A stretch of 6,821 nt of DNA from JAKSCF01 sp028279945 (GCA_028279945.1 JANQMT010000155.1:1-6821); one strand, 5' to 3'. Counted from the stretch's first letter, positions 1 to 6,697 are shown. Notes: generated by a model not told the origin, from the letters alone. Numbers and translations: made by a program.

Positions 1-2505
1 ATTATTGCAGGTGTTGTAGGCGGCATAGGATACACTGGGATGTCCAAAGTCCAGAATTCTCAGGATGATATTTCTAATGTGAGGCTGCCGATTGTAAAGG
101 CACTTCTTACCATAAGTGAAGCACAAACGGCTGTAATCGCCGGAGAAAGAGGGCTCATTAACAGGAGGATGATGGATCCTAGAGTTAGAGAGGCAGAATA
201 TCAATATATTGAGGACGCTTTTGTCAGAGCTGAGGAAGCACGGGCCGTATATGAATCTTTTCCTAGAAACGAAGATGAACAGGAGCTTTGGGAAGTATTT
301 GAATACAGATGGGACAGATGGGTAGAAGGTCATGAAATAGTTATGGGCTTCTCAAGAGAGAAAGATAATCTAATATCTAAAGAAAAACTTTCAATATTTG
401 ATCCTGAAGTAGAAACTTTAGATGAGAAAATTTTATTTGCTTCACTTGGCTCAAGAACCGGGTTTTTGATAACAGCAAGAGCATTAAATGATGTCATAGA
501 TGTTAATTTAAAAGAAGTAGAGCGTCTGGACATGCTTGCAGATGCAGCAAATAAAAGAACGACATGGATTCTAATTATTTCAAGCGTAGCAGCAATGGTT
601 ATTGCAATTGCATTAGGCCTATTAATAAGCGGCATTATAAGCAGGCCGTTAAAACAAATGGTACAAGCCGCCAATAAGGTAGCAGACGGCGACATCAATG
701 TTAACATTTTAAGTCATACAAAAGATGAAATAGGGGTTTTGGCCAATGCCTTCAGTAATATGATCGATAATATTAAGGAACAAGCAAAAAATGCGGAAGC
801 CATTGCAGAAGGTGATTTATCCATAAACATCAACGCAAAATCCGAGAAAGACGTTTTAGCTCTTAGTATGCAAAAGGTTGTACAAGAGTTAAGAAGCCTC
901 ATAGAGGAGGCGAATACGCTTTCAGAAGCAGCGGTAGAAGGGAATCTTGAAGTACGTGGCAATGCTGTTCAATTCAAAGGTGGATATAATGAAATTATAA
1001 CAGGTATGAACAATACCATTGATGCCATTACAGAACCTTTAGATGTGGCGATGAATTTTATTTCAGAATTAGTAGATGGAACAGCCTCAGAGCCTATACC
1101 TAACGTAGAGCATTATAAGGGGTCCTATGGTGATCTCATTAAAAATCTTAACAGCATGTTAGATATCTTTATGGATATGCTAAATGAAGTGGCGGGTTTA
1201 ACGGAGAAATCAATGGAAGGGGACTTATCCTATAGAGCGGATATTACAAAACTTAACGGCAACTATGTTTATTTGGTAAAAGGCATCAATGATACTTTAG
1301 ATGCAGTGACTCAACCCGTTCAAGAAGCTTCAGAAGTATTGCAAGAAATGGCTAAAGGCAACTTGGGTGCTAGAGTAACAGGTGACTATAAAGGCGATCA
1401 TGCAGAAATTAAAAATGCCCTTAACTTTACAGGAGAAACCATACAAGGATATATTGATGAGATTTCAAATGTACTGGGGAATATGTCCAATAAAGACTTA
1501 ACAGGTCAGATTAGTCGAGAATATCTTGGAGATTTTATTAAACTTAAAGATTCTATTAATTACATACTAGAGCAACTCAACCTTGTATTAGCTGAATTTA
1601 ATGCCTCAGCCCAACAAGTAGAATCGGGTGCTGATCAAGTGGCTTCATCCAGTCAAAACCTTTCACAGGGAGCATCTGAACAAGCAAGCTCTATTGAAGA
1701 AATTGGTGCTACTGTTACAGAAGTAGCAGAACAAACAAAAGAGAATGCAGAAAACGCTAGTAAAGCCAATGAACTTTCTATGAAAGCGAAAGTAGACGCA
1801 CAAAACGGTAATGCACAAATGAATGAAATGTTAAATGCAATGAATGAGATAAAAGATTCATCTAAGAATATCTCAAACATCATTAAAGTCATTGACGAGA
1901 TAGCTTTCCAAACCAACATATTGGCACTTAATGCAGCCGTAGAAGCTGCAAGAGCAGGAGAACATGGGAAAGGCTTTGCAGTTGTAGCAGAAGAAGTGAG
2001 GAACTTAGCAGCGAGAAGCGCAAAAGCGGCAAAAGAAACAACAGACTTAATTGACAATTCTATAAATAAAGTAGAAGATGGGTATAAGATTGCTAATAAT
2101 ACGGCAGAGGCGCTTAATGAGATTGTATCAGGGGCTACAGATGCAGTGGAGATTGTAGGGACCATAGCCAATGCTTCGGTTCAGCAGGCAAATTCCATAT
2201 CAGAAATCAATCAAGGTATTGAGCAAATATCTCAAATTACACAAACCAATACGGCGACAGCAGAAGAAAGTGCATCTGCCAGTGAAGAGATGGCAGGACA
2301 GGCACAAATGTTGAAAGGATTGATTGAAGCATTTAAGTTAAGAGAGATTAATAAAGGAATAGCAGGCCTAACAGGCAATATAGAAAATGAAGAACCACCT
2401 TTGCTGACGGATGATAAGCAAAACTTAGAAAATGAAGGGGTTGCTGGTCCAACTGACATAAAGGATATAGATATAACCCTTGATGATAATTTTGGAAAAT
2501 ACTAA
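1..2505 (+). CDS. Methyl-accepting chemotaxis protein MCP-A, poly-HAMP type (5' end outside window)
   Basis: This is a transmembrane chemoreceptor that senses a ligand outside the cell and controls the CheA kinase through CheW. The frame is open from base 1 and reads IIAGVVGGIGY, matching residues 22-32 of the complete paralogue downstream, so only ~21 N-terminal residues are missing and the ATG at 40 is internal (residue 35). In full-length numbering: TM1 ends near 34; four-helix-bundle-type sensor ~36-208; TM2 ~209-233; HAMP ~232-282; six further HAMP-like units to ~548; signalling hairpin ~549-800 with the core DEIAFQTNILALNAAVEAAR; acidic tail ending NFGKY. Methylation-type pairs EE lie at 587/588 and 776/777, and residue 581 is Glu where MCP-B has Gln. 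Cytoplasmic parts are ~92% identical to MCP-B, the sensor only ~65%. The family call is secure; the ligand is unknown. A hairpin terminator follows at 2577. Confidence 0.96.
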   Translation: MIAGVVGGIGYTGMSKVQNSQDDISNVRLPIVKALLTISEAQTAVIAGERGLINRRMMDPRVREAEYQYIEDAFVRAEEARAVYESFPRNEDEQELWEVFEYRWDRWVEGHEIVMGFSREKDNLISKEKLSIFDPEVETLDEKILFASLGSRTGFLITARALNDVIDVNLKEVERLDMLADAANKRTTWILIISSVAAMVIAIALGLLISGIISRPLKQMVQAANKVADGDINVNILSHTKDEIGVLANAFSNMIDNIKEQAKNAEAIAEGDLSININAKSEKDVLALSMQKVVQELRSLIEEANTLSEAAVEGNLEVRGNAVQFKGGYNEIITGMNNTIDAITEPLDVAMNFISELVDGTASEPIPNVEHYKGSYGDLIKNLNSMLDIFMDMLNEVAGLTEKSMEGDLSYRADITKLNGNYVYLVKGINDTLDAVTQPVQEASEVLQEMAKGNLGARVTGDYKGDHAEIKNALNFTGETIQGYIDEISNVLGNMSNKDLTGQISREYLGDFIKLKDSINYILEQLNLVLAEFNASAQQVESGADQVASSSQNLSQGASEQASSIEEIGATVTEVAEQTKENAENASKANELSMKAKVDAQNGNAQMNEMLNAMNEIKDSSKNISNIIKVIDEIAFQTNILALNAAVEAARAGEHGKGFAVVAEEVRNLAARSAKAAKETTDLIDNSINKVEDGYKIANNTAEALNEIVSGATDAVEIVGTIANASVQQANSISEINQGIEQISQITQTNTATAEESASASEEMAGQAQMLKGLIEAFKLREINKGIAGLTGNIENEEPPLLTDDKQNLENEGVAGPTDIKDIDITLDDNFGKY

Positions 2506-2576
2506 TAAGATAGAGGTAGGTCTTTCAAAGTAACCGAATATTATTTTGAAACAGCCTACAAGAGATTTAGGCGTGT

Positions 2577-2617
2577 GCAAAACGCCCCTACTATGGTATG
2601 GCGTAGGGGCGTTTTGC
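2577..2617 (+). terminator. Rho-independent terminator after MCP-A
   Basis: The arms GCAAAACGCCCCTAC (2577-2591) and GTAGGGGCGTTTTGC (2603-2617) pair perfectly over 15 bp around an 11-nt loop (2592-2602). The GC core CGCCCCTAC is flanked by AAAA on one side and TTTT on the other, as in a bidirectional intrinsic terminator. It starts 71 bp after the MCP-A stop. The U-tract is short (four) and followed by GCG, so termination may be incomplete, but the stem is very strong. Confidence 0.85.
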
Positions 2618-2674
2618 GTATGTACATTGGTATATTCATTATCTAAAAAGGATAATACGATTTTTTAACAAAAT

Positions 2675-2707
2675 TCGACATAAGATCAATATTAAAAGTA
2701 TTATAAT
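2675..2707 (+). promoter_or_regulatory. Candidate sigma-A promoter of MCP-B
   Basis: TCGACA (2675-2680) matches the TTGACA -35 box at five of six bases. Eighteen bp downstream TATTAT (2699-2704) matches TATAAT at five of six. A perfect TATAAT overlaps at 2702-2707, but its spacer to the same -35 would be 21 bp, which is too long. A T-run and A-rich DNA just upstream (2661-2673) could act as an UP element. Transcription would start near 2711-2715, giving a leader of about 115 nt. No motility-sigma (SigD/FliA) promoter of the TAAA-N15-GCCGATAT type was found. This is inference from motifs in AT-rich DNA. Confidence 0.4.
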
Positions 2708-2724
2708 ATATATAATTTTTATAT

Positions 2725-2744
2725 GGCTGTATATTTATACAGCC
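2725..2744. repeat. Perfect 20-bp palindrome in the MCP-B leader
   Basis: GGCTGTATA (2725-2733), TT, then TATACAGCC (2736-2744): both 9-nt arms are exact reverse complements. It lies about 10-30 bp downstream of the predicted transcription start, a typical position for a repressor operator. As RNA it could also fold with the inner bases forming the loop. No run of U follows, so it is not a terminator. The binding factor, if any, is unknown. Confidence 0.6.
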
Positions 2745-2771
2745 CGATGCATAAGGGATTAATATGGGATC

Positions 2772-2800
2772 TAGGTTTATAGGTAACCTTAAAAAACCTA
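2772..2800 (+). repeat. Nested inverted repeat just upstream of the MCP-B ribosome binding site
   Basis: TAGGTTT (2772-2778) is the reverse complement of AAACCTA (2794-2800). Between them AGGT-A-ACCT (2781-2789) is a second small inverted repeat. The outer left arm could also pair with the inner AACCT, so two mutually exclusive folds are possible. It ends 12 nt before AAGGAG (2813-2818). It may be a leader structure affecting translation, or chance in AT-rich DNA. It does not match a riboswitch class I can recognise. Confidence 0.4.
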
Positions 2801-2827
2801 AATAAATCGTATAAGGAGATGTAATAA

Positions 2828-5395
2828 ATGAAATGGTTTCATAATTTGAAAATCAGTAAAAAGCTGGTATCATTTTTTGTACTTATTGCAATTATTGCTG
2901 GAGTAGTTGGTGGTATAGGATACATGGGGATGTCTACAGTTCAAAGATCTCAGGATGATATTTCTTCTGTAAGGCTTCCTGGTGTAAAGGCGCTTCTAAC
3001 TATAAATGAAGCACAAACAGCTGTGGTAGTTGGAGAAAGAGGGCTGATTAATCGGAGAATGGTAGATCCCAGAATCAGAAACGCAGAATATCAATACATA
3101 GAGGATGCTCATGCTAGGGCTGACGAGGCTTGGGCAACGTACGAATCTCTTCCTAAAACCAAAGAGGAAAGTGAAAAATGGGAGACTTTTGTATTTCTTT
3201 GGAATAACTGGGAAGAAAGACATAATGAAGTGGTGGATTTATCGAGAAAAAAAGATGAGGTAGTGAAAGCAGAAGACCTGGCCTTCGGTGATCCAAAAAT
3301 AGCTGTTATAGATGAAGAAATTTTATTTGCTTCTTTAGGTTCAAGAACTTCTTTCTTAGTAGCTGAGAAAGCACTGATCGATGTAATAGATGTCAATATA
3401 AATGAAGCCGAAAGACTTGATATGCTTGCAGATGCTGCAAATAAAAAAACAACATGGATTCTAATTATTTCAAGCGCAGCAGCAATGGTTATTGCAATTG
3501 TATTAGGTCTATTTCTAAGCGGAATTATAAGCAGACCATTAAAACAAATGGTACAAGCTGCCAATAAGGTAGCAGACGGCGACATCGATGTTAACATTTC
3601 AAGGGATACTAAAGATGAAATAGGGGTTTTGGCCAATGCCTTCAGTAATATGATCGATAATATTAAGGGACAAGCAAAAAATGCGGAAGCAATTGCTGAA
3701 GGTGATTTATCCATAAACATCAACGCAAAATCTGAAAAAGACGTTTTAGCCCTTAGTATGCAAAAGGTTGTGCAAGAGTTAAGAAGCCTCATAGAAGAAG
3801 CCAATATGCTTTCAGAAGCAGCGGTAGAAGGAAACCTTAAAGTACGTGGCAATGCTGTTCAATTCAAAGGTGGATATAATGAAATTATAACAGGCATGAA
3901 CAATACCATTGATGCCATTACAGAACCTTTAGATGTGGCGATGAATTTTATTTCAGAATTAGCAGACGGTACAGCCACGGAGGCTATACCTAACGCAGAT
4001 CAATACAAAGGAATTTATGGTGATCTTATTAAAAATCTTAACAGCGTATTAGAAGTCTTTATGAATATGTTAAATGAAGTGACCGGTTTAACGGAGAAAT
4101 CATTGGAAGGAGACCTATCCTATAGAGCGGATGTTACAAAGCTTAACGGCAACTATGTTTATCTGGTAAAAGGAATCAATGATACTTTAGATGCGGTGAT
4201 TCAACCTGTTCAAGAAGCATCTGAAGTGCTACAAGAAATGTCCAAAGGTAACTTGAGTGCTAGAGTAGCAGGTGAATATAAAGGCGATCATGCAGAAATT
4301 AAAAATGCCCTTAACTTTACAGGGGAAACCATACAAGGGTATATTGATGAAATCTCAGAAGTATTAGGTGATATGTCGGATAAGGATTTAACAGGTGAGA
4401 TCAGCCGAGAATATCTTGGAGATTTTATTAAACTTAAGGACTCTATTAACTACATACTAGAACAATTCAACCTTGTGCTTGCAGAATTTAATGCTTCAGC
4501 ACAACAAGTAGAATCGGGTGCTGATCAGGTAGCATCTTCCAGCCAAAGCCTGTCACAAGGAGCATCCCAACAGGCTGCCTCCGTAGAAGAAATCGGTGCA
4601 ACGGTTACGGAAGTAGCTGAACAAACAAAAGAAAATGCAGAAAACGCTAGTAAAGCCAATGAACTTTCTTTGAAAGCCAAAGAAGATGCTCAAAATGGTA
4701 ATGCACAAATGAATGAAATGCTAAATGCAATGAATGAGATAAAAGATTCATCTAAGAATATCTCAAACATCATTAAAGTCATTGACGAAATAGCTTTCCA
4801 AACCAATATATTGGCACTCAATGCGGCAGTGGAAGCTGCAAGAGCAGGAGAACATGGAAGAGGATTTGCCGTTGTAGCAGAAGAAGTGAGAAACTTAGCA
4901 GCAAGAAGCGCAGAAGCAGCAAAAGAGACAACAGATTTAATTGATAACTCAATTAGTAAAGTCGAAGATGGTTACAAAATAGCTAATAACACAGCCGAAG
5001 CCCTTAATGAGATTGTATCGGGTGCTACGGATACGGTTGAAATCGTAGGAACCATAGCCAATGCTTCAGTTCAGCAGGAAAATGCCATATCAGAAATCAA
5101 TCAAGGTATTGAGCAAATATCTCAAATTACACAAACCAATACGGCTACAGCAGAAGAAAGTGCATCTGCCAGTGAAGAGATGGCAAGTCAGGCACAGATG
5201 TTGAAAGGATTAATTGAAGCATTTAAGCTAAGGCATATTGAAAAAGAAATAGCAGGATATTCAGGTAGCTTAGAACATGAAGAATCCCCTATGCTTACTG
5301 ATGATACCCAAAACACAGAAAGAGAAGCGCCATCTGAAGTGACAGACATGAAAGACGTAGAAATAGCTATTTCTGATGATTTTGGGAAATACTAA
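2828..5395 (+). CDS. Methyl-accepting chemotaxis protein MCP-B, poly-HAMP type (complete, 855 aa)
   Basis: A complete chemoreceptor that passes external ligand signals to CheA/CheW. The ATG at 2828 follows AAGGAG (2813-2818) with 9 nt spacing and opens a basic N-terminus then TM1 (~13-34). Sensor ~36-208 is of the 4HB_MCP type; TM2 ~209-233 (WILIISSAAAMVIAIVLGLF). Seven HAMP-like units follow, marked by G-D/N-L type turns at ~251, 292, 335, 381, 428, 474 and 519, spaced 41-47 residues. The hairpin (~549-800) carries DEIAFQTNILALNAAVEAAR (653-672) and, from memory of E. coli Tsr, aligns without gaps over 581-660, which suggests the 36-heptad class. Methylation motifs AAxxEExxAT (EE 587/588) and TAxxEExxSA (EE 776/777) match the consensus. 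An acidic tail of ~55 residues ends in DFGKY, fitting the CheR-tether pattern x-aromatic-x-x-aromatic. It is preceded by its own promoter candidate and followed by a terminator. Ligand unknown. Confidence 0.98.
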   Translation: MKWFHNLKISKKLVSFFVLIAIIAGVVGGIGYMGMSTVQRSQDDISSVRLPGVKALLTINEAQTAVVVGERGLINRRMVDPRIRNAEYQYIEDAHARADEAWATYESLPKTKEESEKWETFVFLWNNWEERHNEVVDLSRKKDEVVKAEDLAFGDPKIAVIDEEILFASLGSRTSFLVAEKALIDVIDVNINEAERLDMLADAANKKTTWILIISSAAAMVIAIVLGLFLSGIISRPLKQMVQAANKVADGDIDVNISRDTKDEIGVLANAFSNMIDNIKGQAKNAEAIAEGDLSININAKSEKDVLALSMQKVVQELRSLIEEANMLSEAAVEGNLKVRGNAVQFKGGYNEIITGMNNTIDAITEPLDVAMNFISELADGTATEAIPNADQYKGIYGDLIKNLNSVLEVFMNMLNEVTGLTEKSLEGDLSYRADVTKLNGNYVYLVKGINDTLDAVIQPVQEASEVLQEMSKGNLSARVAGEYKGDHAEIKNALNFTGETIQGYIDEISEVLGDMSDKDLTGEISREYLGDFIKLKDSINYILEQFNLVLAEFNASAQQVESGADQVASSSQSLSQGASQQAASVEEIGATVTEVAEQTKENAENASKANELSLKAKEDAQNGNAQMNEMLNAMNEIKDSSKNISNIIKVIDEIAFQTNILALNAAVEAARAGEHGRGFAVVAEEVRNLAARSAEAAKETTDLIDNSISKVEDGYKIANNTAEALNEIVSGATDTVEIVGTIANASVQQENAISEINQGIEQISQITQTNTATAEESASASEEMASQAQMLKGLIEAFKLRHIEKEIAGYSGSLEHEESPMLTDDTQNTEREAPSEVTDMKDVEIAISDDFGKY

Positions 5396-5434
5396 TCAAA
5401 TGAATGTGTGAACTGTTTCAAAACGAATTAATTT

Positions 5435-5473
5435 TAAAACAATTGGGCGTATTGCATACGTCCAATTGTTTTA
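5435..5473. terminator. Bidirectional terminator between convergent MCP-B and DMT transporter genes
   Basis: TAAAACAATTGGGCGTAT (5435-5452) pairs with ATACGTCCAATTGTTTTA (5456-5473) over 18 bp, with one G-U wobble and a TGC loop. Read on either strand, the stem begins with A residues and ends in TTTT, so it can stop transcripts from both sides. It lies 39 bp after the MCP-B stop and 8 bp after the minus-strand stop of the transporter gene, filling most of the 86-bp convergent gap. Confidence 0.92.
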
Positions 5474-5481
5474 TACTTTGT

Positions 5482-5913
5482 TTACCCCTTTAACTTAAAT
5501 ATAATAATACCAATGATCATGATCACCACCCCTAAGGGCTTTGTAAAATCAAATTTAATCTGAGGATTTTCAAATAACCCAAAACTGTCAATAAGCGTTG
5601 CCATGACCAATTGAGTAACCAAAATAATTGAAACCGATAAAGTTGGCCCTAATATGGAGATACCTTTCATGACACTAAAGATAATAACAACGCCAAAAAC
5701 ACCGCCTAATAAATAGAATTTATTGACCTCTGAGTACTTTTCTATGCTTCCGTTGCCAAATGCAATCATCATAAAAACAGCGCAAATTAATCCTGATGCG
5801 TGAACAATTGTAGTGGTTTCCCAAATACCAATTTTATCACTTACTCGCGTGTTAAATACACCTTGGAGACTAATAAAAAGACCTGCAATAAGAGAAAATA
5901 TAATACCTATCAT
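5482..5913 (-). CDS. Small DMT-superfamily transporter, YdcZ/DUF606 family (143 aa)
   Basis: A small integral membrane protein, probably an exporter of the drug/metabolite transporter superfamily. Five hydrophobic helices are visible at ~2-20, 31-53, 67-88, 90-109 and 126-141. Family-like features are QGVFN near the end of helix 1 (17-21), the LGP turn at 88-90, and the segment QLVMATLIDSFGLF (101-114) followed by a PLG...GIIIF last helix. About 140 aa is the usual single-unit length, so a working transporter probably needs a dimer or partner (inference). The ATG at 5913 is preceded by AAGGAAGG with 8 nt spacing. The regulator gene ends 18 bp upstream on the same strand, so the two are very likely co-transcribed. 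The substrate is unknown and cannot be told from the sequence. Confidence 0.88.
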   Translation of the reverse strand: MIGIIFSLIAGLFISLQGVFNTRVSDKIGIWETTTIVHASGLICAVFMMIAFGNGSIEKYSEVNKFYLLGGVFGVVIIFSVMKGISILGPTLSVSIILVTQLVMATLIDSFGLFENPQIKFDFTKPLGVVIMIIGIIIFKLKG

Positions 5914-5931
5914 AGAACATACCTTCCTTTT

Positions 5932-6654
5932 TTAATCGATGTTGTTATCAAGCAGTAAATTGTTTTCATAGATATTACCGTGAGATAATGCCTCTAAGGC
6001 TTCAAAATCTTTAATAATGATAATGCCTTTTTTCTTTTGAATAATACCTTTGTTTATGAGTTGTGAAAAAACTCTATTGAGATGTCTGTAACTGCTTCCC
6101 AGTAATGTAGCGATTTCAGTTATTTTTGGAATGGTCACTTCACTTTCACTTGAAGCATTGTCTTGGCAGATGGATAATAAAAAACTTGCCAGGCGGTTTT
6201 CCAATGGGTATAGAACATTGATAGTGGCTGAGTTGGAAATGGTATACAGCTTACTGCTTAAATTTTTCACAATATATTGAAGAAACTTTGCATTTTTACA
6301 AGCAGTTTCTCTTAATATACTCATCTTGATAGCAATGCATAAAGATTCATCCAATGATTCAACATGACATTGGGTCTGATAGTCGGTTAATAACTCAATA
6401 TCCCCTAATACATTTAGAGGTCGATTTAGCCTGATAAGAAGTAATTTGCCATTATCTTGCAACATATAAATCTTTATCTTACCGCTTACAAGAAAATACA
6501 TGTACTTTAAATCAATGCCTTTATTAAAAATAATTTCACCTTTATCAAAGCAAAACAGTTCCATATCCTTGATGAGTGCATCATCGAAGATATGGCGGAG
6601 GTTATATTTTTCGATATATGATCTGAGAAGCTTTTTATCGGAAATTATCCTCAT
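5932..6654 (-). CDS. Crp/Fnr-family transcriptional regulator (240 aa)
   Basis: A DNA-binding regulator with an N-terminal cyclic-nucleotide-binding-type beta-roll (~25-115, including FDKGEIIFNKG and YMYFLVSGKIKIYML), a dimerisation helix (~112-140) and a C-terminal winged helix-turn-helix (~175-215, ITEIATLLGSSYRHLNRVFSQL). In the phosphate-binding cassette the Gly-Glu of CRP is Gly-Asp (84-85), and the positions of CRP Arg82 and Ser83 appear to be Gln95 and Cys96, so cAMP binding is unlikely. Five cysteines (35, 96, 106, 119, 163) are present but no N-terminal FNR-type cysteine cluster. The overall form recalls YeiL-like members, but I do not assign a symbol. The start is the ATG at 6654: GAGGTGA ends 6 nt before it, whereas an in-frame TTG at 6660 would abut that site. 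It probably controls the transporter gene downstream and perhaps itself. Confidence 0.9.
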   Translation of the reverse strand: MRIISDKKLLRSYIEKYNLRHIFDDALIKDMELFCFDKGEIIFNKGIDLKYMYFLVSGKIKIYMLQDNGKLLLIRLNRPLNVLGDIELLTDYQTQCHVESLDESLCIAIKMSILRETACKNAKFLQYIVKNLSSKLYTISNSATINVLYPLENRLASFLLSICQDNASSESEVTIPKITEIATLLGSSYRHLNRVFSQLINKGIIQKKKGIIIIKDFEALEALSHGNIYENNLLLDNNID

Positions 6655-6660
6655 GTACAA

Positions 6661-6667
6661 TCACCTC
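6661..6667 (-). promoter_or_regulatory. Ribosome binding site deciding the start of the Crp/Fnr gene
   Basis: On the minus strand GAGGTGA lies directly against an in-frame TTG (6658-6660) and 6 nt before the ATG at 6652-6654. Only the ATG has workable spacing, so the protein starts MRIISDKK and is 240 aa. Confidence 0.8.
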
Positions 6668-6697
6668 GCATTTTGGAGAATACATCTTCTATGAATT

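Larger units (their letters stand above)
2506..2827. other. 322-bp intergenic region between the two MCP genes
   Basis: There is no credible gene here. In order it holds a weak 5-bp inverted repeat (GCCTA 2554-2558 / TAGGC 2568-2572), a strong hairpin terminator (2577-2617), an AT-rich stretch with two TATAAT copies (2702-2707 and 2711-2716), a perfect 20-bp palindrome (2725-2744), a nested inverted repeat (2772-2800) and an AAGGAG ribosome binding site (2813-2818) before MCP-B. The layout of terminator, then promoter, then leader indicates that MCP-B is expressed independently of MCP-A. Confidence 0.85.
1..5395 (+). repeat. Tandem gene duplication, ~2.9 kb period (MCP-A / MCP-B)
   Basis: Base p of MCP-A corresponds to base p+2890 of MCP-B over the whole overlap, with no indel from codon 22 to the stop. 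Divergence is uneven. Nearly identical DNA blocks (721-778; 950-1072 with one change; 1832-1898; 2195-2295 with one change) alternate with stretches carrying many synonymous differences (for example 2041-2100, 12 changes in 60). The segment encoding residues 101-160 is the most diverged. The non-coding sequences after the two stop codons are not alike. Confidence 0.95.

Noticed and set aside
40..42. ATG at 40 as the start of MCP-A
   Set aside because: The frame is open to base 1 and encodes the end of TM1 matching residues 22-34 of MCP-B; there is no ribosome binding site before this ATG.
2512..2545. GGTAGGT ... GTAACCGA after MCP-A, recalling the 3' part of a cyclic-di-GMP-I riboswitch
   Set aside because: The conserved 5' half (GGCAAACC and GACGCAAAGCC-type segments) is missing, and a strong terminator rather than a gene follows at once.
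2733..2750. CCCGATGC resembling the -10 box of a SigD/FliA motility promoter
   Set aside because: Only the CCGAT core matches and no TAAA -35 box lies 14-16 bp upstream; it overlaps the palindrome.
3109..3852. Long antisense open frame (247 codons) opposite MCP-B, with shorter counterparts opposite MCP-A (330-707, 714-962, 1653-2171)
   Set aside because: They lie wholly inside well-conserved MCP coding sequence, are rich in Ser/Ala/Leu as expected of shadow frames, and have no ribosome binding site or recognisable domain.
2544..5423. TTTTGAAACAG (2544-2554) after MCP-A is the reverse complement of CTGTTTCAAAA (5413-5423) after MCP-B
   Set aside because: Eleven bases in AT-rich spacers with no flanking similarity; probably chance, and no mobile element borders are apparent.
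6658..6660. TTG start for the Crp/Fnr gene
   Set aside because: The GAGGTGA site is directly adjacent with no spacer, whereas the ATG two codons later has 6 nt spacing.
6500..6694. Plus-strand 64-codon frame opposite the start of the Crp/Fnr gene
   Set aside because: It is a shadow of the regulator's coding sequence with no family resemblance and no good ribosome binding site.
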